From assembly GCF_014647875.1 (NCBI RefSeq), contig NZ_BMQA01000006.1, positions 305,391 through 369,390 on the forward strand: a stretch of 64,000 nt of DNA, in the 5' to 3' direction. Made by a program: the position numbers and the translations under genes. The stretch is from Streptomyces brasiliensis (GTDB lineage: Bacteria > Actinomycetota > Actinomycetes > Streptomycetales > Streptomycetaceae). Shown here in pieces: positions 1-9,031 of this stretch. The stretch's first letter is position 1; each line of letters begins with the position of its first letter. The notes beneath the pieces are model-generated. The model saw only the letters and a program-made list of their open reading frames with translations. It did no database searches and had not been told where the DNA came from.

Positions 1-365
1 AGTTCTGTGGTGCCCTGCGACAGGCCGCAGGCGAGCGAGGCGACGGTGAACAGGGCGAGCCCGGCGAGGTGGACCCGGCCCTGGCCGAACCGGTCGCCGA
101 GCCGGGCGCCGGTGATCAGCAGCACGGAGTAGGTGATGGCGTATCCGGCGATCACCAGCTGCAAGTCGGCGCCGGACGCCCGGAGTTCGGAGCCGATGGT
201 GGGGGCCGCGACGTTCACTATGAAGACGTCGAGGACCGCCATGAACAGGGCGGTGAGCACGACCGCGAGCAGCAGCCGGGGCCGGTTGTCGGTGCCGGGT
301 GCTTCGCTGATCGCAGTGCTCGGAGCGGGCGCGGGACCTCGTCCCGTCCGGGAAGTCGTCGTCAT
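1..365 (-). CDS. MFS drug transporter, N-terminal part (runs off the window)
   Basis: Reading right to left from ATG at 365, the protein begins with about 25 polar residues and then a first membrane helix with the segment ALFMAVLDVFIVNVAAP. This is typical of helix 1 of 14-helix (DHA2) drug:proton antiporters of the major facilitator superfamily. The GDRFGQGR stretch after helix 2 matches the family loop motif GxLxDRxGRR. About 121 residues are present; the remainder lies outside the window. It diverges from the regulator that starts at 504, an arrangement common for efflux pumps and their regulators, but the regulator family next door is not a typical pump repressor. Substrate cannot be told. 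Confidence 0.85.
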   Translation of the reverse strand, partial: MTTTSRTGRGPAPAPSTAISEAPGTDNRPRLLLAVVLTALFMAVLDVFIVNVAAPTIGSELRASGADLQLVIAGYAITYSVLLITGARLGDRFGQGRVHLAGLALFTVASLACGLSQGTTE

Positions 366-503
366 GCGCTCGAGCCTGGCGACGTGCGGGTACGGGTGCC
401 GAGTGCCCGCTGATGCTGGTACTGACAGCACCTGGCAGAGGGAGCGCCCGGCGCCGACCATGGGGTGGTGGCGTGCGGGACGTGGAGCGAGGGGGACGTG
501 ACG

Positions 504-1402
504 ATGGGGACGACGACACACCGCCGCCGGCCGGAGCTGGCCGCGTTCCTGCGCAGCAGGCGGGCCCGGGTGACACCCGGGGACGTGGGCATGCCACCGG
601 GCCTGCGGCGCCGCACCCCGGGCCTGCGCCGCGAGGAGGTCGCCCAGCTCTCGGGCGTCGGCGTGACCTGGTACACCTGGCTGGAGCAGGGCAGACCGAT
701 CAACGCCTCCCCGCAGGTCCTGGACGCCGTGGCCCGCACGCTGCGGCTCGACCCGCCGGAGCGCGAGCATCTGTACCACCTCGCCGAGGTGCCGTACACG
801 GCCGCACCGGGGGCCCCGGTGCAGACGGTGGGCCCGGAGATCCAGGGCATCATCGACGCCCTCGCACCACGGCCGGCGGTGGTCTACAACGCGCGGTACG
901 ACGTGCTGGCCGCCAACGCGGTCTACGCCGACCTGTTCCTCACCGGACCGCTGTCGGCCACGCGCCCGCCGAACGCGCTGTGGGGGCTGTTCACGGTGCC
1001 CGAGGAGGACTGCCCGCTGATGTTCCGGAAGTCGGAGCTGCCGGTGATGGTCGCGACCCTGCGCGCCTCCTACGGCCTGCACGCCGGGGAGCCGGCTGGG
1101 AGGACTTCATACGCGGGCTGAGCGCGGCCAGTCCGCTCTTCGCGCGTCTGTGGGGGACGGGCGACGTGGCGCAGCCCGGGCGACGTGTGAAGACGTTCCG
1201 GCACGTGGACGTGGGCGAGTTGCGGATGACGTCGGTGTCGCTGTCGGTCAACGGCATGCCCGAGTGCCGGATCGTGGTGTACACCCCGGACGACGAGGAA
1301 ACGGCGCGGCGCACAGCGTTGCTGAGGGAGCGTCGGGAACGCCTGTGGCCGCCGCACGCGGCGCGGTGGATCACGGGCACGACGAAAAATCCCGCCCCCT
1401 GA
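504..1402 (+). pseudogene. XRE/MmyB-type helix-turn-helix regulator, frameshifted
   Basis: The first frame (504 to 1121) encodes an N-terminal HTH (GLRRREEVAQLSGVGVTWYTWLEQG-like, including the WYTWLEQG signature) followed by the start of an MmyB-type ligand-binding domain (EREHLYHLAEV, YDVLAANA). At about 1090-1100 the homology moves to another frame (GWEDFIRGLSAASPLFARLW, then the usual RTFRHVDVGELRM-like end and a stop at 1402). The two halves make one normal-length protein of about 300 residues, so a 1-base loss or 2-base gain has occurred, or there is a base-call error. ATG 504 is preferred because AGGGGG lies 8 bases upstream. Proteins of this family usually regulate a neighbouring oxidoreductase or transporter. 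Confidence 0.85.
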
Positions 1403-1428
1403 GGGGACGGGATCCGTGGAGCCTGTGT

Positions 1429-1500
1429 GGAGCTAAGGAGAATTGAACTCCTGACCTCCTGCATGCCATGCAGGCGCTCTACCAACTGAGCTATAGCCCC
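1429..1500 (-). tRNA. tRNA-Ala (anticodon GGC)
   Basis: The reverse complement folds into a full cloverleaf of 72 nt. It has a 7-bp acceptor stem (one G-U pair), a D arm with GAGC/GCTC, a 5-bp anticodon stem CCTGC/GCAGG around the loop ATGGCAT, and a T arm AGGAG/CTCCT with loop TTCAATT. The anticodon GGC reads GCC, the dominant alanine codon in high-GC genomes. The CCA end is not encoded. It sits between the broken regulator and the phosphatase gene, a possible integration target, but no integrase is adjacent. Confidence 0.95.
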
Positions 1501-1608
1501 TGGTCCCACGCGGCCGAGCCGCATGGTCTCTCGCCCCGCTCGGCGGGGCGAACAAGAAGAACTTTAGCCTGCGACCTGCCGGAAAGTGAAATCCGGGAGT
1601 GGGGGCGC

Positions 1609-2280
1609 TCAGTCGTCGTCGCCGAGGACCGGCTCCGGGAGAGTGCCGGCGTTGTGCTCGAGGAGACGCCACCCGCGGGCGCCCTCGCCGAGGACGGACC
1701 AGCAGCAGTTGGACAGGCCGCCGAGGCTCTCCCAGTGGCGGGCCTCCAGGCCGAGGAGGCGCCCGATGGTGGTGCGGATGGTACCGCCGTGGCTGACCAC
1801 CACGAGGGTGCCGTCCTCGGGCAGCTTCTCGGCGTGCCGCAGCACGACAGGGGCGGCCCGGTCGGCGACCTCGGTCTCCAGTTCGCCACCGCCGCGGCGG
1901 ACCGGTTCGCCGCGCTTCCACGCGGTGTACTCCTCGCCGTACCGGCCGATGATGTCCTCGTGCGTCAGCCCCTGCCAGACGCCCGCGTAGGTCTCGCGCA
2001 GGCCCTCGTCGCGGGTGATGTCGAGGCCGGTGAGGGCGGCGAGCTCGACGGCCGTGTTCGTGGCCCGCTGGAGGTCCGAGGAGACGATCGCGTCGGGCCC
2101 CAGGGAGGCGAGCAGCCGGGCGGCGCGGCGGGCCTGGCCGACGCCGGTCTCGGTGAGCTCGACATCCGTGGTGCCCTGGAAACGGCGCTCCACGTTCCAC
2201 GAGGTCTGGCCGTGCCGCCACAGGATGATGCGGCGGCCCCGGCCGGGCCTGCGGTCCGCGCCCTCGCCGGTGCCGCTCAT
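1609..2280 (-). CDS. histidine phosphatase superfamily protein (phosphoglycerate mutase-like)
   Basis: Protein of 223 residues. The catalytic RHG motif is in ILWRHGQTSWN (His about residue 22), with the supporting LRETYAGVW and VVVSHGGTIR segments that supply the second histidine and acid. These define the branch of the superfamily that acts as a broad phosphatase or sugar-phosphate mutase. Start ATG 2280 overlaps the stop of rsfS by 4 bases, so the two are translationally coupled. This pairing is conserved in Streptomyces; the substrate is not known from sequence. About 15 polar residues precede the core. Confidence 0.9.
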   Translation of the reverse strand: MSGTGEGADRRPGRGRRIILWRHGQTSWNVERRFQGTTDVELTETGVGQARRAARLLASLGPDAIVSSDLQRATNTAVELAALTGLDITRDEGLRETYAGVWQGLTHEDIIGRYGEEYTAWKRGEPVRRGGGELETEVADRAAPVVLRHAEKLPEDGTLVVVSHGGTIRTTIGRLLGLEARHWESLGGLSNCCWSVLGEGARGWRLLEHNAGTLPEPVLGDDD

Positions 2281-2723
2281 CGCCATTCCCCGCCCAGTTC
2301 GGCGGCCTCCTCGGCGGCCTGCAGCTTCGCGTGCTCCTCGGCCTTGCCGCGAGTGGCCTTCGCGTCGGCGGGCAGCTCGATCTCGGGGCAGTCCTTCCAC
2401 AGCCGCTCCAGGGCGTAGAAGACCCGCTCCTCGCTGTGCTGGACGTGGACGACGATGTCGACGTAGTCGAGCAGGATCCAGCGGGACTCGCGATCGCCCT
2501 CGCGGCGCACCGGCTTGGCGCCGAGCTCCTTCAGGAGCCGCTCCTCGATCTCGTCGACGATCGACTTGACCTGGCGGTCGTTGGGCGCGGAGGCCAGCAG
2601 GAAGGCGTCCGTGATCGACAGGACGTCGCTGACGTCGTAGGCGATGACGTCATGGGCGAGCTTGTCGGCGGCCGCCTGGGCGGCGGTGTTGATGAGCTCG
2701 ATGGAGTGGTCGGTTGCGGTCAC
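2277..2723 (-). CDS. rsfS: ribosomal silencing factor RsfS
   Basis: 148 residues, normal for RsfS/Iojap. The N-terminal half TATDHSIELINTAAQAA and the core WILLDYVDIVVHVQH and RVFYALERLW are typical. RsfS binds L14 of the large ribosomal subunit and prevents subunit joining, lowering translation in starvation. GTG 2723 is chosen because homologous residues begin there; an upstream in-frame extension to 2804 looks like leader sequence. It is coupled to the downstream phosphatase and lies in the usual order nadD, LCP-like gene, rsfS. Confidence 0.93.
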   Translation of the reverse strand: MTATDHSIELINTAAQAAADKLAHDVIAYDVSDVLSITDAFLLASAPNDRQVKSIVDEIEERLLKELGAKPVRREGDRESRWILLDYVDIVVHVQHSEERVFYALERLWKDCPEIELPADAKATRGKAEEHAKLQAAEEAAELGGEWR

Positions 2724-2926
2724 TACGAAGCTTTCGGTCGAGGACAGAGATCGGCTGGAGGTGTGGGGGTCGGCCCCGACATGGCACAGCACGTCGGCGG
2801 TCACTTGCCATCAAGGGTCTCACGGCCCGCCGGGGGCACCCCACGTGATTATCGGATCACATGGGGTGCCGGGCCGTATCGGACTGCCGTCGTCCGGACC
2901 GCCATCCGGATGAGGACGGCTCGTCG

Positions 2927-4600
2927 TCAGGACGACGACGGCTTGTAGTCCTGGCCGAGGACCACCGAGACATCCGCGTTCGCGCCGACGTCGCCCTTCG
3001 CCACGGCGCTCGCGGGCAGGCCCAGGGTCTTCGCGACCTCGGTGGCGTTCTCCTTGTCGGCGGCGTCCGAGTAGAGCACCTTCGACGTCGTGGCGGAGGA
3101 TGCCGCACTGCCGCCGCCCAGGAAGGAGAAGCCGCCGTTGAGGAGGACAACGCGGGCCTTCTCGGCGTTGCCCTCGACCCCGGAGGCGTTCTGCACGGAC
3201 AGGCGGACGGCGGAGCCGGCGTCGGGGCTCTTGGCGGTGCCGCCCAGGATGTCCTTCACCACACTGGCGCTGGTCTGCTCGCTCAGCGTGCCGTCGGACT
3301 GCAGGGGCAGCAGGGCCGTCTTGTAGTCGCCGCCCTTGGCGAGGTCGGCGAGCTTGGCGAGGAATGCGCCGAGGTTCCTGTCGGACAGCGGCGGCTCGAT
3401 GATCTGCCCCAGCGTCTGCACGGTGACGGTCGCGCCCTGCGCGTCTGAGGACATCTTGCGCAGCACGCCCTGCATGACCTGGCCGAACCGCTCCAGCTGG
3501 GCGTTCTGGGCCTCGCCCGGTCCGCGGTAGGTGGCGTAGGCGACGGCCGCCTTGCCGCTGAGGGTCTGACCCTTGCCCTTGTGGACGAGCGGCGCGGTGC
3601 CCTTCTTCTTGTCCGAGTCGGGGACGTCGGCATTGGTGTCGATGTCGATGTTGCCGACCAGCGTGACGAGGTTCTGCAGATAGGGGGTGTCCAGGCGCCA
3701 GGTGCCCTCGATGTTCGTGCCGAGGACGGTGTCGAGCTGGTCGCGGGTCCCGGAGGAGCCGTCGTCGCCGACCGACTTGGCGAGGGTGGTGACGGAGCCG
3801 TCATCGCCGCTCAGGGCGAGGGAGTTGGGCAGCAGGACGGTGGTGCCCTGCTTGGTGGTGGTGTTGTCGACCAGGAGCGCCGTGGAGGTGCCGCCCTTGG
3901 CCGTGTTGTGCAGATGGACGACGATCACGTCACGGTTCTGGTCGCCCACGGCCGTCGCCGTGCCCGACTTGGAGCCGGACGAGGACAGTCCGGGCAGCTT
4001 CCCTGCGTACCAGAGGTAGCCGACGCCGCCGACGGCGACGAGGGCGAGGACGACGCACAAGGCGATGAGCCGGCTGCGGGCGCGGCGACGGGCCTCCTCG
4101 CGGCGCTCGGTGCGGTTCTCGGTGAACTTCAGCCAGTCGATGACGTCCTCGGAGTCGCCGTCCGGCTCCTCCACGAACGCGAACTGCTCGGTTCGGTAAT
4201 CCCGTTCAGGGGCTGCCGGCGGTTCGGGATGGTCGGCCGGGCCGGGCTGCTGAGGGATGTAGGCGGTCTGTTCGGCGGTTCGGGGCGGCCGGCCGTCGGG
4301 GGCCTGCTGCCCGTAGGGGTCGTACGACGGCACGGGTGGCTGCTGACCGGTCCCGTAGGGGTCGTAGGAGGGCACCTGGGGGTGGCTGCCGGTGTCGTAG
4401 CCGTCGTACGGGGGCACGGGTGGCTGCTGTCCGGCGGCGTACGGGTCGTACCCGTAGCCCTGTTGCTGCGCGTACGAGTCGTATGTCCCCTGTGGGGCCT
4501 GCTGGGCCGGGATCTGGCGGTACACGGGCCTGCCGTACTCGTCGTAGCCGACGAGCTCGTACTGGTCGCCCGCGTACCCCGGGTCGTATCGGTCGTTCAC
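2927..4600 (-). CDS. membrane-anchored LCP-like protein with LytR C-terminal domain
   Basis: 557 residues. The first 150 are a Tyr/Gln/Pro-rich disordered cytoplasmic tail with repeats of the type SYDPYGTGQQPPVP, then a charged stretch and a single membrane helix (about LIALCVVLALVAVGGVGYL). The extracellular part is a divergent LytR-CpsA-Psr domain followed by a LytR_C domain (VRLSVQNASGVEGNAEKAR). LCP proteins attach anionic polymers to peptidoglycan, but several LCP arginines are not evident here, so catalysis is uncertain. GTG 4600 has GAGAGGGG just upstream. It follows nadD by 16 bases, suggesting one transcript. Confidence 0.85.
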   Translation of the reverse strand: MNDRYDPGYAGDQYELVGYDEYGRPVYRQIPAQQAPQGTYDSYAQQQGYGYDPYAAGQQPPVPPYDGYDTGSHPQVPSYDPYGTGQQPPVPSYDPYGQQAPDGRPPRTAEQTAYIPQQPGPADHPEPPAAPERDYRTEQFAFVEEPDGDSEDVIDWLKFTENRTERREEARRRARSRLIALCVVLALVAVGGVGYLWYAGKLPGLSSSGSKSGTATAVGDQNRDVIVVHLHNTAKGGTSTALLVDNTTTKQGTTVLLPNSLALSGDDGSVTTLAKSVGDDGSSGTRDQLDTVLGTNIEGTWRLDTPYLQNLVTLVGNIDIDTNADVPDSDKKKGTAPLVHKGKGQTLSGKAAVAYATYRGPGEAQNAQLERFGQVMQGVLRKMSSDAQGATVTVQTLGQIIEPPLSDRNLGAFLAKLADLAKGGDYKTALLPLQSDGTLSEQTSASVVKDILGGTAKSPDAGSAVRLSVQNASGVEGNAEKARVVLLNGGFSFLGGGSAASSATTSKVLYSDAADKENATEVAKTLGLPASAVAKGDVGANADVSVVLGQDYKPSSS

Positions 4601-4616
4601 CGGTGCCCCTCTCGGC

Positions 4617-5291
4617 TCACTCGCCGCGGTACAGCTCGCGCTTGTCGATGTAGCGCACGACTCCGTCCGGCACCATGTACCAGATGGGATCGCCCTTGGC
4701 GACTCTCGCACGGCAGTCCGTGGACGAGATGGCCAGGGCGGGGACCTCGACGAGCGAGACGCCGCCCTCGGGAAGTCCCGCGTCGGTCAGGAGGTGGCCG
4801 GGCCGGGTGACCCCGATGAAGTGCGCCAGGGAGAACAGCTCCTCCGTGTCGAGCCAGGTCAGCAGCTGGGCGAGGGCGTCGGCGCCGGTGATGAAGAAGA
4901 GGTCTGTGTCGGGGTTGAGCGCGCGCAGGTCGCGCAGGGTGTCCACGGTGTAGGTGGGGCCGCCGCGGTCGATGTCGATGCGGCTCACCGAGAACTGCGG
5001 GTTCTCGGCGGTCGCGATGACCGTCATCAGATAGCGGTCCTCGGCCGGCGAGACCTTGCGGTGGGACTTCTGCCACGGCTGTCCGGTGGGGACGAACACC
5101 ACCTCGTCGAGATGGAACTGCGCGGCGACCTCGCTGGCCGCCACGAGGTGCCCGTGGTGGATCGGGTCGAAGGTTCCGCCCATGACACCGAGACGGCGCT
5201 TGCCCGTGCGCACGGGCCCGTTGCCCGGCTGCGGCTCCGGGGCCCGCGCAGTCTCGTTCGCCGGACCGGTAGGCATGTGCTGCTCTCCCAT
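4617..5291 (-). CDS. nadD: nicotinate-nucleotide adenylyltransferase
   Basis: Makes NaAD from nicotinate mononucleotide and ATP in NAD synthesis. The nucleotidyltransferase signature [11 protein letters not shown] (about residue 38) and the C-terminal [11 protein letters not shown] motif are intact, and the length (224 residues) is normal with an extra N-terminal tail of about 30 residues. ATG 5291 gives the longest form; ATG 5276 is an alternative with GGGAG upstream. It heads the nadD, LCP-like, rsfS group, though a 206-base gap separates the LCP-like gene from rsfS. Confidence 0.95.
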   Translation of the reverse strand: MGEQHMPTGPANETARAPEPQPGNGPVRTGKRRLGVMGGTFDPIHHGHLVAASEVAAQFHLDEVVFVPTGQPWQKSHRKVSPAEDRYLMTVIATAENPQFSVSRIDIDRGGPTYTVDTLRDLRALNPDTDLFFITGADALAQLLTWLDTEELFSLAHFIGVTRPGHLLTDAGLPEGGVSLVEVPALAISSTDCRARVAKGDPIWYMVPDGVVRYIDKRELYRGE

Positions 5292-5379
5292 GCGTGCAGA
5301 CCCTACCGGCCCGGCCCGCGGGGCCCGTTCGTCAGACCCCGGGGTGTACGGCCCGGGGTGAGGCCGTCGCGGACAGTGG

Positions 5380-5544
5380 TCAGCGGTCCCGGTTGAAACG
5401 GGTGGTGATCCACAGCAGGAGCAGCAGGATGAGGAACGCGCTGCCGCCCGTCACGAGCGGGTCGAGGCTGTTGTGGTTGCCGCCGTGCTCCTCGCCCTCG
5501 GCAGCGAGGGTGACCAACTGGGCAGCGGTGCTGTGGAAGCTCAT
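5380..5544 (-). CDS. small single-pass membrane protein
   Basis: 54 residues from ATG 5544: a short polar start, a His-rich stretch ([11 protein letters not shown]), one membrane helix ([17 protein letters not shown]) and a basic tail NRDR, predicting N-out/C-in topology. No family recognised beyond a conserved-looking Streptomyces small protein next to nadD. A longer in-frame start at 5718 exists, but the extra residues are arginine-rich antisense-like sequence. Confidence 0.7.
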   Translation of the reverse strand: MSFHSTAAQLVTLAAEGEEHGGNHNSLDPLVTGGSAFLILLLLLWITTRFNRDR

Positions 5545-5663
5545 CTTCGGCAGACCTATCCGGTGTGGGCGGGATAAAGACGTCGGCCCATCGTATGCGG
5601 GCGGCCCGACGGCGATCACCCCGACTCCGCCGTTGGGGACGGGCGGGGAACGATCCGGGCGCC

Positions 5664-5825
5664 TCAGTCGTCCTTCTGCTTGTACCCGCGCAGCAGGAAC
5701 CACGCGGTCAGTACGCAACCAAGGACCATCACGACGAGTACGATCCGCAGCAGATCGCCCGCCCCTTGCTGCTGGGCGGCGACGGCGGCCTCGGTCAGCC
5801 GGGCGGCTGCAGGGGTGTGTTCCAT
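5664..5825 (-). CDS. 53-residue small membrane protein
   Basis: Begins MEHTPAAARLTEAAVAAQ, then one membrane helix (RIVLVVMVLGCVLTAWFLL) and a basic tail RGYKQKDD. The ribosome binding site AAGGAG is 9 bases before ATG 5825, a strong argument that this is a real gene despite its size. It lies 119 bases before another small membrane gene of similar size and may be a partner. No function can be assigned. Confidence 0.7.
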   Translation of the reverse strand: MEHTPAAARLTEAAVAAQQQGAGDLLRIVLVVMVLGCVLTAWFLLRGYKQKDD

Positions 5826-5929
5826 GGCGATGGACTCCTTCGGCTGTGCTGCCCGTCCACGGTATCTCCGCCTAGGCTGGGCACTGCTTCGGGGGCACTT
5901 CGGTCACACAGACGCACATGGGGGACCAC

Positions 5930-7036
5930 ATGTCCGACGACGGCCACGAGCAGAGCGCGCACGAGAACGTGCCGAGCAGGCAGCGGAGGCGCTTCCCGGG
6001 GATCTCCTCGCGGGCGTACGAGCACCCGGCCGACCGCTCCGCCCTGGTGGCGCTGCGCAAGCTGAGCGGTTTCGACACGGTCTTCAAGGCGCTCAGCGGG
6101 CTGCTGCCCGAGCGGAGCCTGAGGCTGCTGTTCCTGTCCGACTCGGTCCGCGTCTCGGACCAGCAGTTCTCGCACCTGAACGACATGCTGCGGGACGCCT
6201 GCTACATCCTGGACCTGGAGAAGGTCCCACCGATGTACGTCAATCAGGACCCGCAGCCGAACGCGATGTGCATCGGCCTGGACGAGCCGATCATCGTCGT
6301 CACCACCGGGCTCGTCGAGCTGCTCGACGAGGAGGAGATGCGGGCGGTCGTCGGCCACGAGGTGGGCCACGCGCTGTCCGGTCACTCGGTGTACCGCACG
6401 ATCCTGCTGTTCCTGACCAGCCTGGCACTCAAGGTCGCCTGGATCCCGCTGGGCAACCTTGCGATCATGGCGATAGTGACGGCTCTGCGGGAGTGGTTCC
6501 GCAAGTCGGAGCTTTCCGCGGACCGGGCGGGGCTCCTCGTCGGCCAGGACCTGCAGGCCTCGATGCGCGGCCTGATGAAGATCGCGGGCGGCAACCACCT
6601 GCACGAGATGAACGTGGACGCCTTTCTCCAGCAGGCCGACGAGTACGAGTCGGGGGGCGACCTGCGCGACTCCGTGCTGAAGATCCTCAACGTGCTGCCC
6701 CGCTCGCACCCCTTCACCGTGGTCCGCGCGGCCGAGCTGAAGAAGTGGTCCGAGACCCGCGACTACCAGCGGATCATGGACGGTCACTACGCGCGGCGCA
6801 CAGAGGACAAGGACACGTCGGTCAGCGACTCGTTCAAGGAGTCGGCGGCGAGCTACGTGAGTGACGTGAAGAGCTCCAAGGACCCGCTGATGAAGCTGGT
6901 CTCCGACATCGCGGGCGGCGCCGGGGACCTGGGCGGCCGGGTGCGGCGCGGCTTCGGTGGCTTCGCGAGCCCGGCCCCGCCGAAGGACCAGGGCTCGCAC
7001 CCGAGGGACGAGACGCCGTCCGGCGACGACGACTGA
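5930..7036 (+). CDS. M48-family zinc metalloprotease
   Basis: 368 residues. The HEVGH zinc motif (about residue 144 from ATG 5930) is followed by hydrophobic stretches (TILLFLTSLALKVAWIPLGNLAIMAIV) and a downstream ELSADRAG segment supplying the third zinc ligand, as in M48 peptidases related to HtpX. The C-terminal 100 residues are charged and lack a recognised domain. ATG 5930 is preferred over ATG 5918 because GGGGGA precedes it. Likely a membrane-associated quality-control protease. Confidence 0.9.
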   Translation: MSDDGHEQSAHENVPSRQRRRFPGISSRAYEHPADRSALVALRKLSGFDTVFKALSGLLPERSLRLLFLSDSVRVSDQQFSHLNDMLRDACYILDLEKVPPMYVNQDPQPNAMCIGLDEPIIVVTTGLVELLDEEEMRAVVGHEVGHALSGHSVYRTILLFLTSLALKVAWIPLGNLAIMAIVTALREWFRKSELSADRAGLLVGQDLQASMRGLMKIAGGNHLHEMNVDAFLQQADEYESGGDLRDSVLKILNVLPRSHPFTVVRAAELKKWSETRDYQRIMDGHYARRTEDKDTSVSDSFKESAASYVSDVKSSKDPLMKLVSDIAGGAGDLGGRVRRGFGGFASPAPPKDQGSHPRDETPSGDDD

Positions 7037-7072
7037 GAGCCACCGGCCCGCGCATCGCTGCTTCGGCTTTCC

Positions 7073-7230
7073 ACACAGGCCGGGCGCCCGCCACACGGCA
7101 CTTCTGCGCCGACCGGGCGCCCGCCACAGGGAACTCCCACGCCGACCGGCGCCCGTCACACGGGGGGCTTCCAAGCAGGCCGGCGTCCGTCGGACCTTGG
7201 CTGCCACGCAGGTCGGCGTCGTCACACCTT
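7073..7230. repeat. five imperfect 33-bp tandem repeats
   Basis: The segment GCGCCCG or GCGTCCG/T recurs at 7084, 7117, 7149, 7183 and 7216, spaced 32-34 bases, each followed by a variant of CCACAC. The array fills the gap between two convergent genes (stops at 7036 and 7222). The units drift too much for a CRISPR array. Confidence 0.75.
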
Positions 7231-8292
7231 CGGTTCCGCGCCGGCCGCCAGCGTGCCGCACAGCGCCGTCGCGCTGCCCGTCGCGTACGGGTTCGTGCCC
7301 GCCGGGCCGCCGCTCCTGGCGGTCTGGCCGGCCAGCAGTGGCTCCAGGTGGTTGGTGGAGTCCTCGGCGCAGGAGAGCGGACCGGCCTGGCCGTAGGAGA
7401 CGACGAGCTGGGTCTGGTTCGTGCGCAGGTCGGTGCGGTCGAAGCGGAACGTCAGCTCGCGGCGGACGGTGAACAGTGAGGCCTGCGCGTGGTCGGCCGA
7501 GCCGGTCGGCCGGAGCGCGTAGACGAAGGTGTGGTCCGCGGTGACCTCCAGCGTGGCCGAGTCGACCTCGACGGCCTGGAACGAGCCCTGGACGCGGATC
7601 TTCGGATCCGCCAGTTCCGCGCGGGCGGGGTCGAAGCGGACCAGCCAGCCGGTGGGGGCGTGCCGCCCGTCGGCCGCGGGATGCTCGAAACTCTGGTCGA
7701 ACTGGTCGAGTTGACCGGCGTCGAGCAGCATCCGCGCGAGATGCACCTGGCTGCTGTCGAGCACCTCGGGATGGAGCGAGGAACGGACGACGTAGTCCCT
7801 GGCGATGGTCAGCGCGGCCTTCACATCGCTGTCGGAGAAGTGGGCGGTGCGCCGCCAGGCGGGCAGGGGTATCGCGTCCTCGCCGACGCCGAACTGTGCG
7901 GCCGGGCTGTGCGCGTACAGATACTCGGGGTCCGCCGCGCCCGGCACCTTGCCCTGCGGGGACAGCGGTATGACGGTCATGCGCAGTGGCTCGACGGGCT
8001 GCCGGGCCTCGGGGGCGCCGTAGGGGTGGCGTACGCCCATGTAGATCGCGGTGCCGAAGGCGACGGCGATCAGCAGGACGAGGATCAGCGCCTGCCGGGA
8101 CAGCCCGCGGTGCAGGGGCGGGCGCCGGCGCACCGCGGGGGCGTGGTCGGCCATCCGCTCCTGCGCCGAGTACTCCTGGAGGCGGGCAGCACGGACGAAC
8201 GACTCGTCGAAGACGACGGATCGGTATTCGTCCTCTCCACCACCGGGAGCGCCCTCGGGTGCCCCCTCAGGTGGTTCTCCTGGCCCGCCCAT
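7222..8292 (-). CDS. conserved membrane-anchored protein with extracytoplasmic domain
   Basis: 356 residues. N-terminal acidic cytosolic part with SVVFDESFVRAARLQEYSA, one membrane helix (QALILVLLIAVAFGTAIYMG) at about residues 67-86, then a 270-residue extracellular domain with ARDYVVRSSLHPEVLD and late Cys residues (SCAED, ALCGT) that could pair. No enzyme motif seen. The same VVFDExFVRAA motif occurs in the next protein (8382-8963), so the two probably belong to one complex or arose by duplication. The family appears limited to Streptomyces and relatives. Confidence 0.8.
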   Translation of the reverse strand: MGGPGEPPEGAPEGAPGGGEDEYRSVVFDESFVRAARLQEYSAQERMADHAPAVRRRPPLHRGLSRQALILVLLIAVAFGTAIYMGVRHPYGAPEARQPVEPLRMTVIPLSPQGKVPGAADPEYLYAHSPAAQFGVGEDAIPLPAWRRTAHFSDSDVKAALTIARDYVVRSSLHPEVLDSSQVHLARMLLDAGQLDQFDQSFEHPAADGRHAPTGWLVRFDPARAELADPKIRVQGSFQAVEVDSATLEVTADHTFVYALRPTGSADHAQASLFTVRRELTFRFDRTDLRTNQTQLVVSYGQAGPLSCAEDSTNHLEPLLAGQTARSGGPAGTNPYATGSATALCGTLAAGAEPKV

Positions 8293-8381
8293 ACTTTCAG
8301 GGTAGGTCTCACGAGCCTCGGGTAAACGCCCTGCTACACGACAAGTTCTGACAGGTTCTCACCACGAACCTGTGCGGTCGT

Positions 8382-8963
8382 TCAGGGCGAGCGCGGGATC
8401 GCGGAGAGCGCCGGCTGGGAGTTGTGGGCGGACACGGAGGGAGCCGCCGCACTGCCCTGTTCAAGGCCGGTGGAAGCCGGCTGCGGGACCTGGTCGCGGC
8501 TGCCCGAGGAGGCGCTGCGGTAGACCGCCGCGAAGGCCAGCGCGACCATGCCGACGCCCATCACGAGGGCGAGGAGCCAGGCGACGGGGCGGTGCCAGCG
8601 GACGTGCTTGCCGTACGCTCCCGCGCCGGCGCGGTCCGCGGAGCCGTCGGGGTCGTCCAGGTCGTCGAGGTCGTGGTCCTGGCCGAACGGGTCGGGTTCG
8701 TACCCCTCGTCGTACCGCTCGCCCCTCGCGTGGGCCCGGCGGGCCTCGGCCTCGGCTCTCGCCTGGGCGGCAGCCAGAAGACGCTCCACAGCGGTCGGCT
8801 CGTGCACCACGGCCGCTCGCACGAAGGCCTCGTCGAAGACCACGGAGGCGAACTCTTCGTCCGACACCCCGCGGTCGTGGTCGTCGTCGGGCTCCCAGCC
8901 GTCAGGGAACGGCGTGCCCCCCACGTCCTCCGGCACGGATCCAGAGTAGACCTGGGGGGTCAA
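8382..8963 (-). CDS. single-pass membrane protein sharing a motif with its neighbour
   Basis: 193 residues if translation begins at TTG 8963; GTG 8936 is an alternative, and neither has a strong ribosome site. The acidic cytosolic half carries ASVVFDEAFVRAAVVHEP, nearly the same as SVVFDESFVRAARLQE in the downstream protein. A helix (PVAWLLALVMGVGMVALAFAAVY) is followed by a short Ser/Pro-rich outer tail. It is 89 bases upstream of the 7222-8292 gene on the same strand. Function unknown. Confidence 0.75.
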   Translation of the reverse strand: MTPQVYSGSVPEDVGGTPFPDGWEPDDDHDRGVSDEEFASVVFDEAFVRAAVVHEPTAVERLLAAAQARAEAEARRAHARGERYDEGYEPDPFGQDHDLDDLDDPDGSADRAGAGAYGKHVRWHRPVAWLLALVMGVGMVALAFAAVYRSASSGSRDQVPQPASTGLEQGSAAAPSVSAHNSQPALSAIPRSP

Positions 8964-9031
8964 TTTGGGCAGACGGTATGGAAATTCATCCGTCTGGTGA
9001 GACGGCCGGAGACGGCCGTCACCCGCTCATG

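Noticed and set aside
1429..1500. tRNA-Ala as attachment site of an integrated element
   Set aside because: No integrase or repeated tRNA 3-prime end was seen nearby; adjacent genes are ordinary chromosomal ones.
7073..7230. CRISPR array
   Set aside because: Units are imperfect throughout with no alternating exact repeat and variable spacer, and no cas genes are present.
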